The position numbers and the translations under genes were made by a program. A DNA stretch of 64,000 nt, from NCBI RefSeq assembly GCF_900101855.1, contig NZ_FMVC01000001.1, positions 709,965 to 773,964 of the forward strand, read 5' to 3'. Under the pieces are notes generated by a model. The model did no database searches. It was not told the origin of the DNA and was given only the letters and a program-made list of their open reading frames with translations. Below are positions 23,752-32,480 of the stretch, piece by piece; the stretch's first letter is position 1; each line of letters opens with the position of its first letter. The stretch comes from Flavobacterium anhuiense (GTDB lineage Bacteria > Bacteroidota > Bacteroidia > Flavobacteriales > Flavobacteriaceae).

Positions 23752-24204
23752 ATGAAAGGGAAAATTATTCTATTTAGTGCTTTTTTTATCTTAACTACTG
23801 CGGCTGTTTCTGCACAAGCTAAAAACGCACCGAGAAGTATTATCAGTACAACTGCTCTTATCCGAAAATACCATGATCAAAAAGAATTAAGTGGTATGCA
23901 AAAGGGTGAACTTTTGGAATTATACATCGAGCGTATTAAAGTATTAGTTAAAACTCTCCCTTACATTGCTTTGGTTACAAAACCTGGAGTTACTATGGCT
24001 GACCTTGGTATTCCAGACGATAACGAACACAAAAAAGTATTAGATGCTCAGGCGGTAGGTACATCAACATTTTTGGATACAACTGTAGAATTCCAAAGAA
24101 AAATGATGCCTTACTCTGATAAAGGAAATCTAATTGCTGCAATTTTGTTCTACGAAAGTACATTGAAATCATTACACGAGTTCAACGATTTGAACGAAAT
24201 GTAA
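23752..24204 (+). CDS. Exported protein of unknown function, first gene of the spr locus
   Basis: A 150-aa protein with a clear signal peptide (MKGKIILFSAFFILTTAAVS, cleavage near AQA). The mature part is mostly helical (LIRKYHDQKELSGMQKGELL; EFQRKMMPYSDKGNLIAAIL) with no motif I recognise. It lies directly behind the strongest promoter of the region and ahead of the beta-solenoid gene, with a terminator-like hairpin (24281-24330) in between, so it could be made in excess over the rest. In F. johnsoniae genes upstream of sprC are described as part of the same operon; a periplasmic role in gliding or secretion is only inferred. Confidence 0.75.
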   Translation: MKGKIILFSAFFILTTAAVSAQAKNAPRSIISTTALIRKYHDQKELSGMQKGELLELYIERIKVLVKTLPYIALVTKPGVTMADLGIPDDNEHKKVLDAQAVGTSTFLDTTVEFQRKMMPYSDKGNLIAAILFYESTLKSLHEFNDLNEM

Positions 24205-24280
24205 TAAAGCATTTTTTAAAATCTTTTTTGAAAAGTCTAAGTGAATACCAGCTAGGCGTTTCAAGAAACAAAATAAAAGA

Positions 24281-24330
24281 AACTCACTCTCGAGGGTTCT
24301 GAAATCTCAGAAAACCCGAGAGGAGTTTTT
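24281..24330 (+). terminator. Interrupted hairpin with T run inside the spr locus (attenuator-like)
   Basis: AACTC, CTCTC and GGGTT of the left arm (24281-24298) pair with AACCC, GAGAG and GAGTT (24313-24327), with small bulges; the loop holds a further 4-bp stem. TTTTT follows. It would reduce rather than block read-through. Confidence 0.6.
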
Positions 24331-24337
24331 ACATTTG
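24330..24337 (+). promoter_or_regulatory. Possible second promoter inside the spr locus
   Basis: TACATTTG, an exact TAnnTTTG match directly after the attenuator-like hairpin and 41 bases before the ATG at 24379. No TTG at -33 was found. Confidence 0.4.
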
Positions 24338-24378
24338 CGCATACCCAAATTTATTATTAACCGTAATACCCCCTTATC

Positions 24379-25671
24379 ATGAAAAAAATTACTCAATTAA
24401 TCTGCGTTCTTTTGACGGTTGCGAGTATGAATGCTCAACAAGAGAAAGGAATTATGGGCTACACTAATTGGTTAAATAACTGGACCGAGTTTAAGCCTAA
24501 TAAAGTTGACTATGGAGAAGCAAACCAAATTTTGGCAGGAAACATTTCTGTTAATACTAAATTGCTGAAAAAAAATATCTACGTTCTTCAAGGAAACGTT
24601 TATGTTACAAACAATGCTGTTTTAACTATCGAACCTGGAACTGTAATTATTGGTGATTTCGAAACAAAAGGAACATTGGTAATCACAAAAGGAGCACAAT
24701 TAGTGGCTGATGGTTTAGAAACAGATCCAATTGTATTTACTTCAAACCGCAGCATGAAAAAAGCGGGAGACTGGGGTGGAATCGTAATCCTTGGAGATGC
24801 GCCAATCAATAAATTTGGAAATGTAGGTTCTTATAACTTAGATCTTGATCCTACAATGACTACTTATGGTGGAGACAATGTAGCTTCTAACTCAGGAATT
24901 TTAAGATTTGTTAGAATCGAGTTCGCTGGTAAAAAAGTAAAAGGAGCTGATACTTTCAACGCTTTAACTCTTGCTGGTGTTGGAAACAAGACCGTACTTG
25001 AGAATGTAATGGTTAGTTACGCTGGAGGAGATTCTTTCGGAATCTTAGGTGGTGATTTAAATGTTACAAAATTTGTTTCTTATAAATCAGTTAATGATGA
25101 CTTTAAATTCTCTCAAGGAGTTCAATGTCGTTTCTTCAACTCTTTAGCAGTTAGATCTTCTTACTTCTCAAGCACTAAAGACGGATCTCGTTGTATGGAG
25201 GTAAGATCTTTTGAGAAGAAAAGTGAAACAGACTTCACTAAAAAACAAACTTTAGTTGTTGCGAGCAATATTACAATGGTTAATGACAGTGAAAACATTA
25301 ATGCTGACATTCAAGCAGGTTTAGTAAAAGAGGCTGTATATGTAGCTGAAAATGCTTCTCTTGAAATGAAAAGAAGTGTAATCTCTGGATTCAACCCTGC
25401 AGTATTATTAGATAGCAAAACTGAAATCAATGATGCCAACCTTAAAAAAATCAAATTTGAGGAAATGTATTTTAACTTATGTAAAGGAAACATCTTTACT
25501 GAATACAATTCTAATAACGAAGATTTAGAAAGCTGGTATGGAAACAGTGTATTCTTTAACGTTTACTCTCAAAGTGACAATAAAGAAACATTCATTGATA
25601 TCTTCAATCCTAAAAAACCAGATTTCAGACTACAATTAGGAAAAATCACAGCTTCTAGCGGTAATAGATAA
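24379..25671 (+). CDS. Exported right-handed beta-helix-like surface protein of the spr locus
   Basis: A 430-aa protein with a signal peptide (MKKITQLICVLLTVASMNAQ). From about residue 60 it shows the pattern of Bacteroidota beta-solenoid proteins: VYVTNNAVLTIEPGTVIIGD, GTLVITKGAQLVADG, DPIVFTSNR and DWGGIVILGDAPIN, then ILRFVRIEFAGKKVKGADTF and TVLENVMVSYAGGDSFGILG. There is no C-terminal sorting domain of type A or B, so export beyond the outer membrane is uncertain. Position between the 150-aa gene and sprC places it in the gliding operon. Such proteins are often mislabelled as transporters; no membrane helices beyond the signal are seen. Confidence 0.8.
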   Translation: MKKITQLICVLLTVASMNAQQEKGIMGYTNWLNNWTEFKPNKVDYGEANQILAGNISVNTKLLKKNIYVLQGNVYVTNNAVLTIEPGTVIIGDFETKGTLVITKGAQLVADGLETDPIVFTSNRSMKKAGDWGGIVILGDAPINKFGNVGSYNLDLDPTMTTYGGDNVASNSGILRFVRIEFAGKKVKGADTFNALTLAGVGNKTVLENVMVSYAGGDSFGILGGDLNVTKFVSYKSVNDDFKFSQGVQCRFFNSLAVRSSYFSSTKDGSRCMEVRSFEKKSETDFTKKQTLVVASNITMVNDSENINADIQAGLVKEAVYVAENASLEMKRSVISGFNPAVLLDSKTEINDANLKKIKFEEMYFNLCKGNIFTEYNSNNEDLESWYGNSVFFNVYSQSDNKETFIDIFNPKKPDFRLQLGKITASSGNR

Positions 25672-25771
25672 ATAGTTTCGATTTTTATTTCCCACGCGTA
25701 AATTTTATTAATTAAGTCCCCAGACACAATTTATGTATCGTCTTAAGGGCTCAAATAAAGATCAAGACATA

Positions 25772-26182
25772 ATGGTATCTACGAAAAAATATTTTTTATA
25801 TATAATATTTTTGGTTTCGCCTATATCGTTAACTCTATATGCACAGAATACAGCAGAAAACCCTACTAAGGCTGCTGTTTCTGAGTGTGGTTTAACTTTG
25901 GCTAATAATAACCAAAACAACACTAATAATGCTGTTGTAGAAAACGGCAAATCAAGTAATTTAAATCAGTCTATAGTAGGGATGTCCACCCCCAAGGATG
26001 GCCTTACTATAGCGGCTGAGTCAAATACTGTATCTAATGATTGTGATGAGAACCCAACACTTGCAGCAACTTCAATTATTGCAAAAGAGGTAATTGAAAA
26101 TTACAAGTATGATTTCTCTGAAACAGTTATAGATATCTTGTTTTTTGAGCGTATAGATCTAGCAAGAACACGCACTATATGA
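25772..26182 (+). CDS. Small exported Asn-rich protein of the spr locus
   Basis: A 136-aa protein beginning MVSTKKYFLYIIFLVSPISL, a signal peptide ending near YAQ. The mature part is rich in Asn, Thr and Ser (LANNNQNNTNNAVVENG) and ends in a short helix with charged tail (IDILFFERIDLARTRTI). I do not recognise it. I use the ATG at 25772 rather than 25733, because the signal peptide begins there. Its stop overlaps the sprC start (ATGA at 26179-26182), so it is translationally coupled to sprC. A function linked to SprC export is possible but not shown. Confidence 0.7.
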   Translation: MVSTKKYFLYIIFLVSPISLTLYAQNTAENPTKAAVSECGLTLANNNQNNTNNAVVENGKSSNLNQSIVGMSTPKDGLTIAAESNTVSNDCDENPTLAATSIIAKEVIENYKYDFSETVIDILFFERIDLARTRTI

Positions 26183-27612
26183 TTCAAAAAATTACTTTAT
26201 CTTTTTTTAAAGTTTTAATATTATTTAGCATTCTACTATTTGCTAGATCGAATTCGTATGCCCAAACCATAGTTCCTCAAACATTTGATGGATTAGAGAA
26301 GCTTTGTGCTGGTAATTCGTTTAACGAATTTTATGCTACTTTTAGTTATATAGATTTTCCCGCAGGTACTACCTTCGTAGTTGAGCTTTCAGACGCTGCG
26401 GGAAATTTTACTTCTCCAGTTGCAACCACTCTCCTTCAAACTATTGATGTTTCTGCAACCCAAAAAACAATTAAGTATGCAGTTCCGACAAATTTAATTG
26501 GTTCTGATACTTATAGCCTACGAGTAAAAAGCTCAACAGGCGTTACTAGTACAAGATTTAAAAACTCTTTAGGGAATACTTCTTTTCCTGCATACTTCAA
26601 AACATACGAGTCATCCTTCTTTATCAATAATAAGAGTGATACAGCAATGTTATGTTCTGGAGGAAGTTTAACGCTTTCTGTTAGTGCAGACGCCCCATCT
26701 CCAATTGACATTCCTAATATCAAATATAAATGGTATAAAGATGATGTCCTTATTACAGGACAATCGTCTAAGGAGATAGTTGTTAATAGTACAGGAAAAT
26801 ATTATGCAGAGATCGATTATGGCCAATGTTCTGACGTTAACTTTAGCTCTAACCGTGTTAATGTAACGTCATCTAGTAGTGGATCTGGAGTAACAATCAA
26901 TTCTAGTCTAGGAAACCCTTTTTGCGCTAATGGTACGGGAACAGTTTTAACGGCCACTTCAGGAAATAGTTATTTATGGAAGAAAGATGGTGTTACTATC
27001 GCGGGAGCTACAAGCCGTACGTATTCTACAAATGAATCTGGAGTTTATACTGTAGAAGTCGATTTTGGCGGATGTAAAGCCACAGGATCTATCAATCTTC
27101 AAAGCAATGGTTTTCAAGCAAGCATTGATGCCCAGGATGGATACAAATTAAGCGAAGGCGAAACTATAACGGTTAACGTTACAACAGACGCTTCTGCTCC
27201 TACTTTTGAATGGTACTTAAACGACAATTTAATTTCGGGAGAGACAGGAAGTTCTTTTGTTATTTCAGTTAAAGGGAATTATAAAGTAAAGATTTCTCAA
27301 GTGTCTGGCTGTGTAGCGAGCAGAGAGTTTTCATTTAGAATAAATGGCGAATCTGGTCCAGCAAGTGTTATTCCTAATATTATAAAATTAAGCGGAATGA
27401 ATCCGTATTGGAATATTCCAGATGAATATAAAAATGCAAACACAAAGGTAATGATCATTAGTTCAAACGGAGAAATGGTTTTGGATGTAGTGAATTACCA
27501 AGGCGATTGGCCTCAAAACAATATAGATTTTAAAAATGTTAATCCCGTTTATTACTATGTCATTCAAGGCGATGCAGGTGAAAAAAAAGGATCAATAACT
27601 GTTATAAAATAA
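26179..27612 (+). CDS. sprC: Gliding-associated protein SprC, Ig-like domains
   Basis: A 477-aa exported protein in the position of F. johnsoniae SprC. After a signal peptide (LFARSNSYAQ) it has a first beta domain (about 35-150), then three Ig-like units with the pattern W-(Y/K)-K-D-x-x-x-I: KYKWYKDDVLITGQ, SYLWKKDGVTIAGA and TFEWYLNDNLISGE (about 180-380). The C-terminal 90 residues (PNIIKLSGMNPYWNIPDEYK to the end, with KVMIISSNGEMVLDV) resemble the type B (gliding-associated) T9SS sorting domain, so secretion to the surface is likely. Spreading defects are reported for sprC mutants of F. johnsoniae. It is one base from sprD. Confidence 0.82.
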   Translation: MIQKITLSFFKVLILFSILLFARSNSYAQTIVPQTFDGLEKLCAGNSFNEFYATFSYIDFPAGTTFVVELSDAAGNFTSPVATTLLQTIDVSATQKTIKYAVPTNLIGSDTYSLRVKSSTGVTSTRFKNSLGNTSFPAYFKTYESSFFINNKSDTAMLCSGGSLTLSVSADAPSPIDIPNIKYKWYKDDVLITGQSSKEIVVNSTGKYYAEIDYGQCSDVNFSSNRVNVTSSSSGSGVTINSSLGNPFCANGTGTVLTATSGNSYLWKKDGVTIAGATSRTYSTNESGVYTVEVDFGGCKATGSINLQSNGFQASIDAQDGYKLSEGETITVNVTTDASAPTFEWYLNDNLISGETGSSFVISVKGNYKVKISQVSGCVASREFSFRINGESGPASVIPNIIKLSGMNPYWNIPDEYKNANTKVMIISSNGEMVLDVVNYQGDWPQNNIDFKNVNPVYYYVIQGDAGEKKGSITVIK

Positions 27613-27613
27613 T

Positions 27614-30600
27614 ATGAAGAAACTTTTACTATTCATCACGTTATTTTACGGTTTATCAAATGTACTCTATTCTCAAGACGCTTCTGAGGATGGAGTTGTT
27701 TCGTTTTCATTACCCATTAGAAATTCGTTAAAGTTTAATAGATATTTAATTAACCCAACATTCAGTTTTGTTAGAGAATCAAACCCGTACGCAAGTTTTT
27801 ATAATAAGAGACAATGGGTGCAGTTTGAAAATGCTCCACAGACGTATCTAGCCAATTATTCTGGGCGATTTAGAGAAAACGAAGCATTTGCTGTTGGTCT
27901 ATTTCAACAGAATTACGGATTAATGACTGTTTTTGGTGGAGTTGCCAACTTCGCTCATAACATTGTTCTAGAAGAAGCAAGCAATTTGACTTTTGGTTTA
28001 AATGTTGGAATTTATCAAAGTGGTATCAATACTGGAAAAATCATATCAGATGATTCTACAATTTTAACAGGAGATTTTCCAAAAAGCACATTGCTCACAG
28101 TAAATCCTGGGATTAATTATGGTACAGAATTTTTAGATTTCGGATTAGCAGTTAACAATTTAGTGCTTTATAATTTCGGATCTGGAATGGTAAAAGAAGA
28201 TCCAGAAAGAGCTATTCAGCTACACGCCATGTATACTGGCTATATTGACAGTTATGGTTTTTTTGATAGAAGTAAATTCTCGGGAATTGTTAGAACAGAA
28301 ATCAAAAAAGATAAAACAGTCATTTCTGGACTTGCTATGCTGGCACTTCAACAAGGAGTTTGGGCACAGGCTGGATATAATACATTATATGGAGTTTCTG
28401 CAGGTCTGGGAGTTAACATTACTCCGAGTATTGCTATCGAATATAATTACGAAAGAGGAATGGGAAATTTCTCTAATCTAGGCGGTTCACATGAATTTGC
28501 AATTGCCTATAAATTCAAAAACAGAAATTACTATTATGGAGATGACGATGAAGGATCTCTTGTGGATCCGTCAAAATCAAAACCAGTTCCAGCTAAACCA
28601 CAATCGGAGGCAACTCAGGTAAATAGAGCAGAAATTGCTGAAAAGAATAGATTAGCGGCCGAAGCAAAAGCAAAAGCTGATGCAGAAGCAAAACAAGCAA
28701 GACTTGCTGCTGCAGAAAAAGTTAAGGCAGATGCGGAGGCAAAAGCGAAAGCCAAATTAGAAGCCGACAATAAAGCAAAAGCAGATGCTGAAGCCGCTGC
28801 AAAAGCAAAACTAGAAGCAGACAATAAAGCTAAGGCTGATGCTGAGGCAGTTAAAATAAGATTAGCAGCAGAGGCAAAAGCCAAAGCAGATGCTGCAGCT
28901 GCAGCAAGAGCACAAACTGCAGCCGCAAACAAAGCTTTAGCAGAAACACAAAAAACACAGGCACAATTAGCAGCTGATAAAGCTAGAGCAGATGCAGAAG
29001 AACGCAGAATAAAACTAGCGGCTGATAATAAAGCAAGAGTAGATGCCGCAGCAGCCGCAAGAGCACAAGCCGCAGCAAATAAATCTGGAGCAATTGCACA
29101 AAAAACTCCAGAACAGCTAGCTGCAGATAAAGCACAAGCTGATGCAGAAGCATTAAAAATAAAATTAGCTGCTGATGCTAAAGCTAAGGCGGACGCAGAG
29201 GCTTTACAAGCAAAAGTTGCAGCAGCAGATAAAGCAAAAGCCGACGCAGAAGCTGCAAAAGCAAAAGCTGCAGCGGCGAATGCAGCAGCGCCGACACAAC
29301 AAAAAACAGCTGCACAGCTTGCTATAGAAAGAGCAAGAGCAAATTCAGAAGCTGCAGCAAAAATGAGATTAGCAGCTGCTGAAAAGGCAAAAGCCGATGC
29401 TGAAGCAGCTAGACAAGCCAGATTAGCCGCTGCAGAAAAAGCAAAAGCTGATGCAGAAGCTGCGAGATTAAAATTAATTGCAGACAATAAAGCAAAAGCT
29501 GACGCTGCCGAAGCAAAACGTAAAGCAGATGCAAAAGCAAAAGCAGAGGCTGCCGATATGCAGTCAATATTAGCGGCTGATGCAAAAGCAAAAGCTGATT
29601 CAGATGCATTGCAAGCAAGGTTAGCAGCCGAAGCAAAAGCTAAAACTGCAGCCGAAGCTAAAACAAAAGCATCAATTGATGCAGCTAATAAAGCTAAATT
29701 GGCGGCAGACGCAAAAGCAAAAGCAGCAGAAGAGGCTGCGCTTAAAGAAAAGTTAGCGGCAGAAGCAAAAGTAAAAGCTGATGAAGAAGCAAGACAAGCA
29801 ATTATAGCGGCAGAATTAAAAGCAAAAGCTGATGCAGAAGCATTAAAAATAAAACAAGCAGAAGAAGCTAGACAAGCACAATTAGCAGCTGAAGCAAAAG
29901 CAAAAGCCGATGCAGAAGCACTTCAAGCTAAACTAGTAGCAGATGCGAAAGCCAAAGCTGACGCAGAAGCAGCGGCAAAAGCAAAATTAGAAGCCGAAGC
30001 AAAAGCCAAAGCCGATGCAGAAGCAGAAAAAGTAAGATTAGCAGCGGAAGCAAAAGCGAAAGCGGATGCAGAAGCAGAACAAGCAAGACTAGCAGCTGAC
30101 GCAAAAGCAAAAGCTGATATGGAAGCTTTACAAGCTAAATTAATTGCAGATGCCAGAGTAAAAGCCGATGCAGAAGCTACAGCAAAAGCAAAAGCCGAAG
30201 CAGAAGCGAAAAAATTACAAGAGGAAGAAAATGCACGTCAGGCAAAATTAGCTGCAGAGGCAAAAGCCAAAGCAGATGCAGAAGCACTGAAAGCGAAACA
30301 AGCGGCAGAAGCCAAAGCCAAAGCTGATGCAGAAGCACTTCAAGCAAAACTTGCTGCTGATGCTAAAGCGAAAGCGGACGCAGAGGCATTAAAAGCCAAA
30401 CAAGCTGCTGAAGAAAAAGCAAGATTGGAAGAAGAAGCTCGTCAGGCAAAATTAGCTGCAGATGCCAAAGCAAAAGCTGATGCAGAAGCACTTCAAGTGA
30501 AATTGGCGGCTGATGCAAAAGCGAAAGCGGATGCAGAGGCATTAAAAGCCAAACAAGCTGCTGAAGAAAAAGCAAGATTGGAAGAAGAAGCTCGTCAGGC

Positions 30601-32353
30601 AAAATTAGCTGCAGATGCCAAAGCAAAAGCTGATGCAGAAGCACTTCAAGCGAAATTGGCGGCTGATGCAAAAGCGAAAGCGGATGCAGAAGCATTACAG
30701 GCTAAACAGGCTGCAGAAGAAAAAGCAAGAGTAGAAGAAGAAGCACGTCAAGCTAAATTAGCGGCTGAAGCTAAGGCTAAAGCCGATGCCGAAGCTCTTC
30801 AAGCGAAACTTGCAGCTGATGCCAAAGCGAAAGCTGATATGGAAGCTTTACAAGCAAAATTATTAGCTGATGCAAAAGTAAAAGCTGATGCAGAAGCTAC
30901 TGCAAAAGCGAAAGCAGAAGCCGAAGCGAAAAAGTTACAAGAAGAGGAAGAGGCACGTCAAGCTAAGTTAGCAGCAGATGCCAAAGCGAAAGCCGATGCA
31001 GAAGCATTGAAAGCCAAACAAGCTGCTGAAGAAAAAGCAAGATTGGAAGAAGAAGCTCGTCAGGCTAAATTAGCAGCAGAAGCCAAAGCGAAAGCGGATG
31101 CGGAAGCACTTCAAGCAAAACTTGCAGCTGATGCTAAAGCGAAAGCGGATGCAGAGGCATTGAAAGCCAAACAAGCTGCTGAAGAGAAAGCAAGATTGGA
31201 AGAAGAAGCTCGTCAGGCAAAATTAGCTGCAGATGCCAAAGCAAAAGCTGATGCAGAAGCACTTCAAGCGAAATTGGCGGCTGATGCAAAAGCGAAAGCC
31301 GATATGGAAGCTGAACAAGCAAGACTTCTGGCAGAAGCAAAAGCCAAAGCTGACGCTGAAGCTACAGAGAAGTTGAAAGCTGAAGAAGAAACAAGACGCT
31401 TGAAAGAGGAAGAAGAGCGTCAAGCAAGATTAGCAGCTGAGAAAGCAAAAGCTGATGCAGAGGCAGCAGCGTTAGCAGCCAAAGCGAAAGATGATACTGG
31501 AAAAGCTATTGAAAATTTGACTCAATCGGTTGAAGGTACAAGTAAAGTACAAACAGATTTATTAGATCAATTTAAAGCTACAGTTGCGAATAAGCAAAAA
31601 GATTTGAATGATTTAAAAGAGGAAAACGATTTAAGTGAAAAAGGTATTTATAAAGAGCCAAAACCATTTAAGAGTGTAGCGGCAGAAAACAGTCAGATAG
31701 AGTCATTAAAAGTTCAGATTGCTGATGCAAATAACAGTATGAAGAATGAGATTGCAAAACTGACAAATCTTTATAACGAAAGGCTTAAAAAGTTCCCTAA
31801 AGATGATCCTTTGAATAGAGCATATCTTGAAAAGATTAATGAGTTGAAAGCGGCTCAGTTGAAAATGGAAAGAGAAGGAGCAGCTTTAATTGCCGATTTA
31901 GAGCGCATTAAAACAGAGACTGAAATTGAGCGTAAACGTAGAATTAAGCGTGCAGCTTATGAGAATGATGAAGGAAGATATGCACAGGACGTTGCGGCTC
32001 TTAAGAGAATAAAAGAAACAACCAAGCTGAGCAGCACACCTTTAAAAGCAAGTGATTTTGACTTTGGTGAAGAGCAGTCAAACATGCAGATTATTAAGAA
32101 TATTAAAAATTCTGATAGTGGATATTATATGATTATTGCAGTTCATAGTAGTGTAGAGAAACGCGATGAGTTCTTAACTAAAGCTGTTGCTGCAGGACGT
32201 TCAGATATTAATTTCTTTTACAACCTAGCTACGAGTAAATATTATATTTATTATGAAAAATTCGACGGTTTGCAAGAAGCTACCAAAGCATTGGAAGCTA
32301 AAGGAAATAAACCATACAATGGCAAAATGGCTATTGTAAAAGTGGAAAATTAG
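27614..32353 (+). CDS. sprD: Gliding protein SprD: PorP/SprF-like domain, long Ala/Lys/Glu helix, SPOR-like end
   Basis: 1,579 aa. After a signal peptide (MKKLLLFITLFYGLSNVLYS) residues about 25-310 are a PorP/SprF-like outer-membrane domain (RNSLKFNRYLINPTFSFVRE; ASFYNKRQWVQFENAP). Residues about 330-1290 are a near-continuous Ala/Lys/Glu/Asp helix of AKAKADAEAL-type 11-residue units, TolA-like in composition. Two stretches (about 30383-30840 and 31001-31300) are built of 153-bp (51-residue) near-identical DNA repeats. Residues about 1300-1480 are coiled coil, and 1490-1579 resemble a SPOR domain (SGYYMIIAVHSSVEKRDEFL). I infer an outer-membrane barrel with a periplasm-spanning arm touching peptidoglycan. 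It is one base after sprC and 127 bases before sprB. Confidence 0.85.
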   Translation: MKKLLLFITLFYGLSNVLYSQDASEDGVVSFSLPIRNSLKFNRYLINPTFSFVRESNPYASFYNKRQWVQFENAPQTYLANYSGRFRENEAFAVGLFQQNYGLMTVFGGVANFAHNIVLEEASNLTFGLNVGIYQSGINTGKIISDDSTILTGDFPKSTLLTVNPGINYGTEFLDFGLAVNNLVLYNFGSGMVKEDPERAIQLHAMYTGYIDSYGFFDRSKFSGIVRTEIKKDKTVISGLAMLALQQGVWAQAGYNTLYGVSAGLGVNITPSIAIEYNYERGMGNFSNLGGSHEFAIAYKFKNRNYYYGDDDEGSLVDPSKSKPVPAKPQSEATQVNRAEIAEKNRLAAEAKAKADAEAKQARLAAAEKVKADAEAKAKAKLEADNKAKADAEAAAKAKLEADNKAKADAEAVKIRLAAEAKAKADAAAAARAQTAAANKALAETQKTQAQLAADKARADAEERRIKLAADNKARVDAAAAARAQAAANKSGAIAQKTPEQLAADKAQADAEALKIKLAADAKAKADAEALQAKVAAADKAKADAEAAKAKAAAANAAAPTQQKTAAQLAIERARANSEAAAKMRLAAAEKAKADAEAARQARLAAAEKAKADAEAARLKLIADNKAKADAAEAKRKADAKAKAEAADMQSILAADAKAKADSDALQARLAAEAKAKTAAEAKTKASIDAANKAKLAADAKAKAAEEAALKEKLAAEAKVKADEEARQAIIAAELKAKADAEALKIKQAEEARQAQLAAEAKAKADAEALQAKLVADAKAKADAEAAAKAKLEAEAKAKADAEAEKVRLAAEAKAKADAEAEQARLAADAKAKADMEALQAKLIADARVKADAEATAKAKAEAEAKKLQEEENARQAKLAAEAKAKADAEALKAKQAAEAKAKADAEALQAKLAADAKAKADAEALKAKQAAEEKARLEEEARQAKLAADAKAKADAEALQVKLAADAKAKADAEALKAKQAAEEKARLEEEARQAKLAADAKAKADAEALQAKLAADAKAKADAEALQAKQAAEEKARVEEEARQAKLAAEAKAKADAEALQAKLAADAKAKADMEALQAKLLADAKVKADAEATAKAKAEAEAKKLQEEEEARQAKLAADAKAKADAEALKAKQAAEEKARLEEEARQAKLAAEAKAKADAEALQAKLAADAKAKADAEALKAKQAAEEKARLEEEARQAKLAADAKAKADAEALQAKLAADAKAKADMEAEQARLLAEAKAKADAEATEKLKAEEETRRLKEEEERQARLAAEKAKADAEAAALAAKAKDDTGKAIENLTQSVEGTSKVQTDLLDQFKATVANKQKDLNDLKEENDLSEKGIYKEPKPFKSVAAENSQIESLKVQIADANNSMKNEIAKLTNLYNERLKKFPKDDPLNRAYLEKINELKAAQLKMEREGAALIADLERIKTETEIERKRRIKRAAYENDEGRYAQDVAALKRIKETTKLSSTPLKASDFDFGEEQSNMQIIKNIKNSDSGYYMIIAVHSSVEKRDEFLTKAVAAGRSDINFFYNLATSKYYIYYEKFDGLQEATKALEAKGNKPYNGKMAIVKVEN
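30383..31310 (+). repeat. 153-bp tandem repeats inside sprD
   Basis: The word GAGGCATTAAAAGCCAAACA recurs at 30383 and 30536, and a variant at 30689; a second group has it at 31001 and 31154. Each spacing is exactly 153 bases (51 codons), and long stretches between them are identical. Confidence 0.88.
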
Positions 32354-32480
32354 AAAAATATTAGATTGATGTGGCTTCTTTGAAAAAAGAAAATCAACAT
32401 AAAGTAAATTTTAAATAAAGAGTATATGCTGTTTTTAAATGCCCCTTTAAAAATAGTCGTTAAACTGAAACCATAGAAAC

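Noticed and set aside
28615..31423. Several long minus-strand reading frames opposite the sprD repeat (one of 290 codons)
   Set aside because: They are Ala/Ser/Leu-rich mirror images of the Ala/Lys helix codons and have no independent start signals or recognisable domain.
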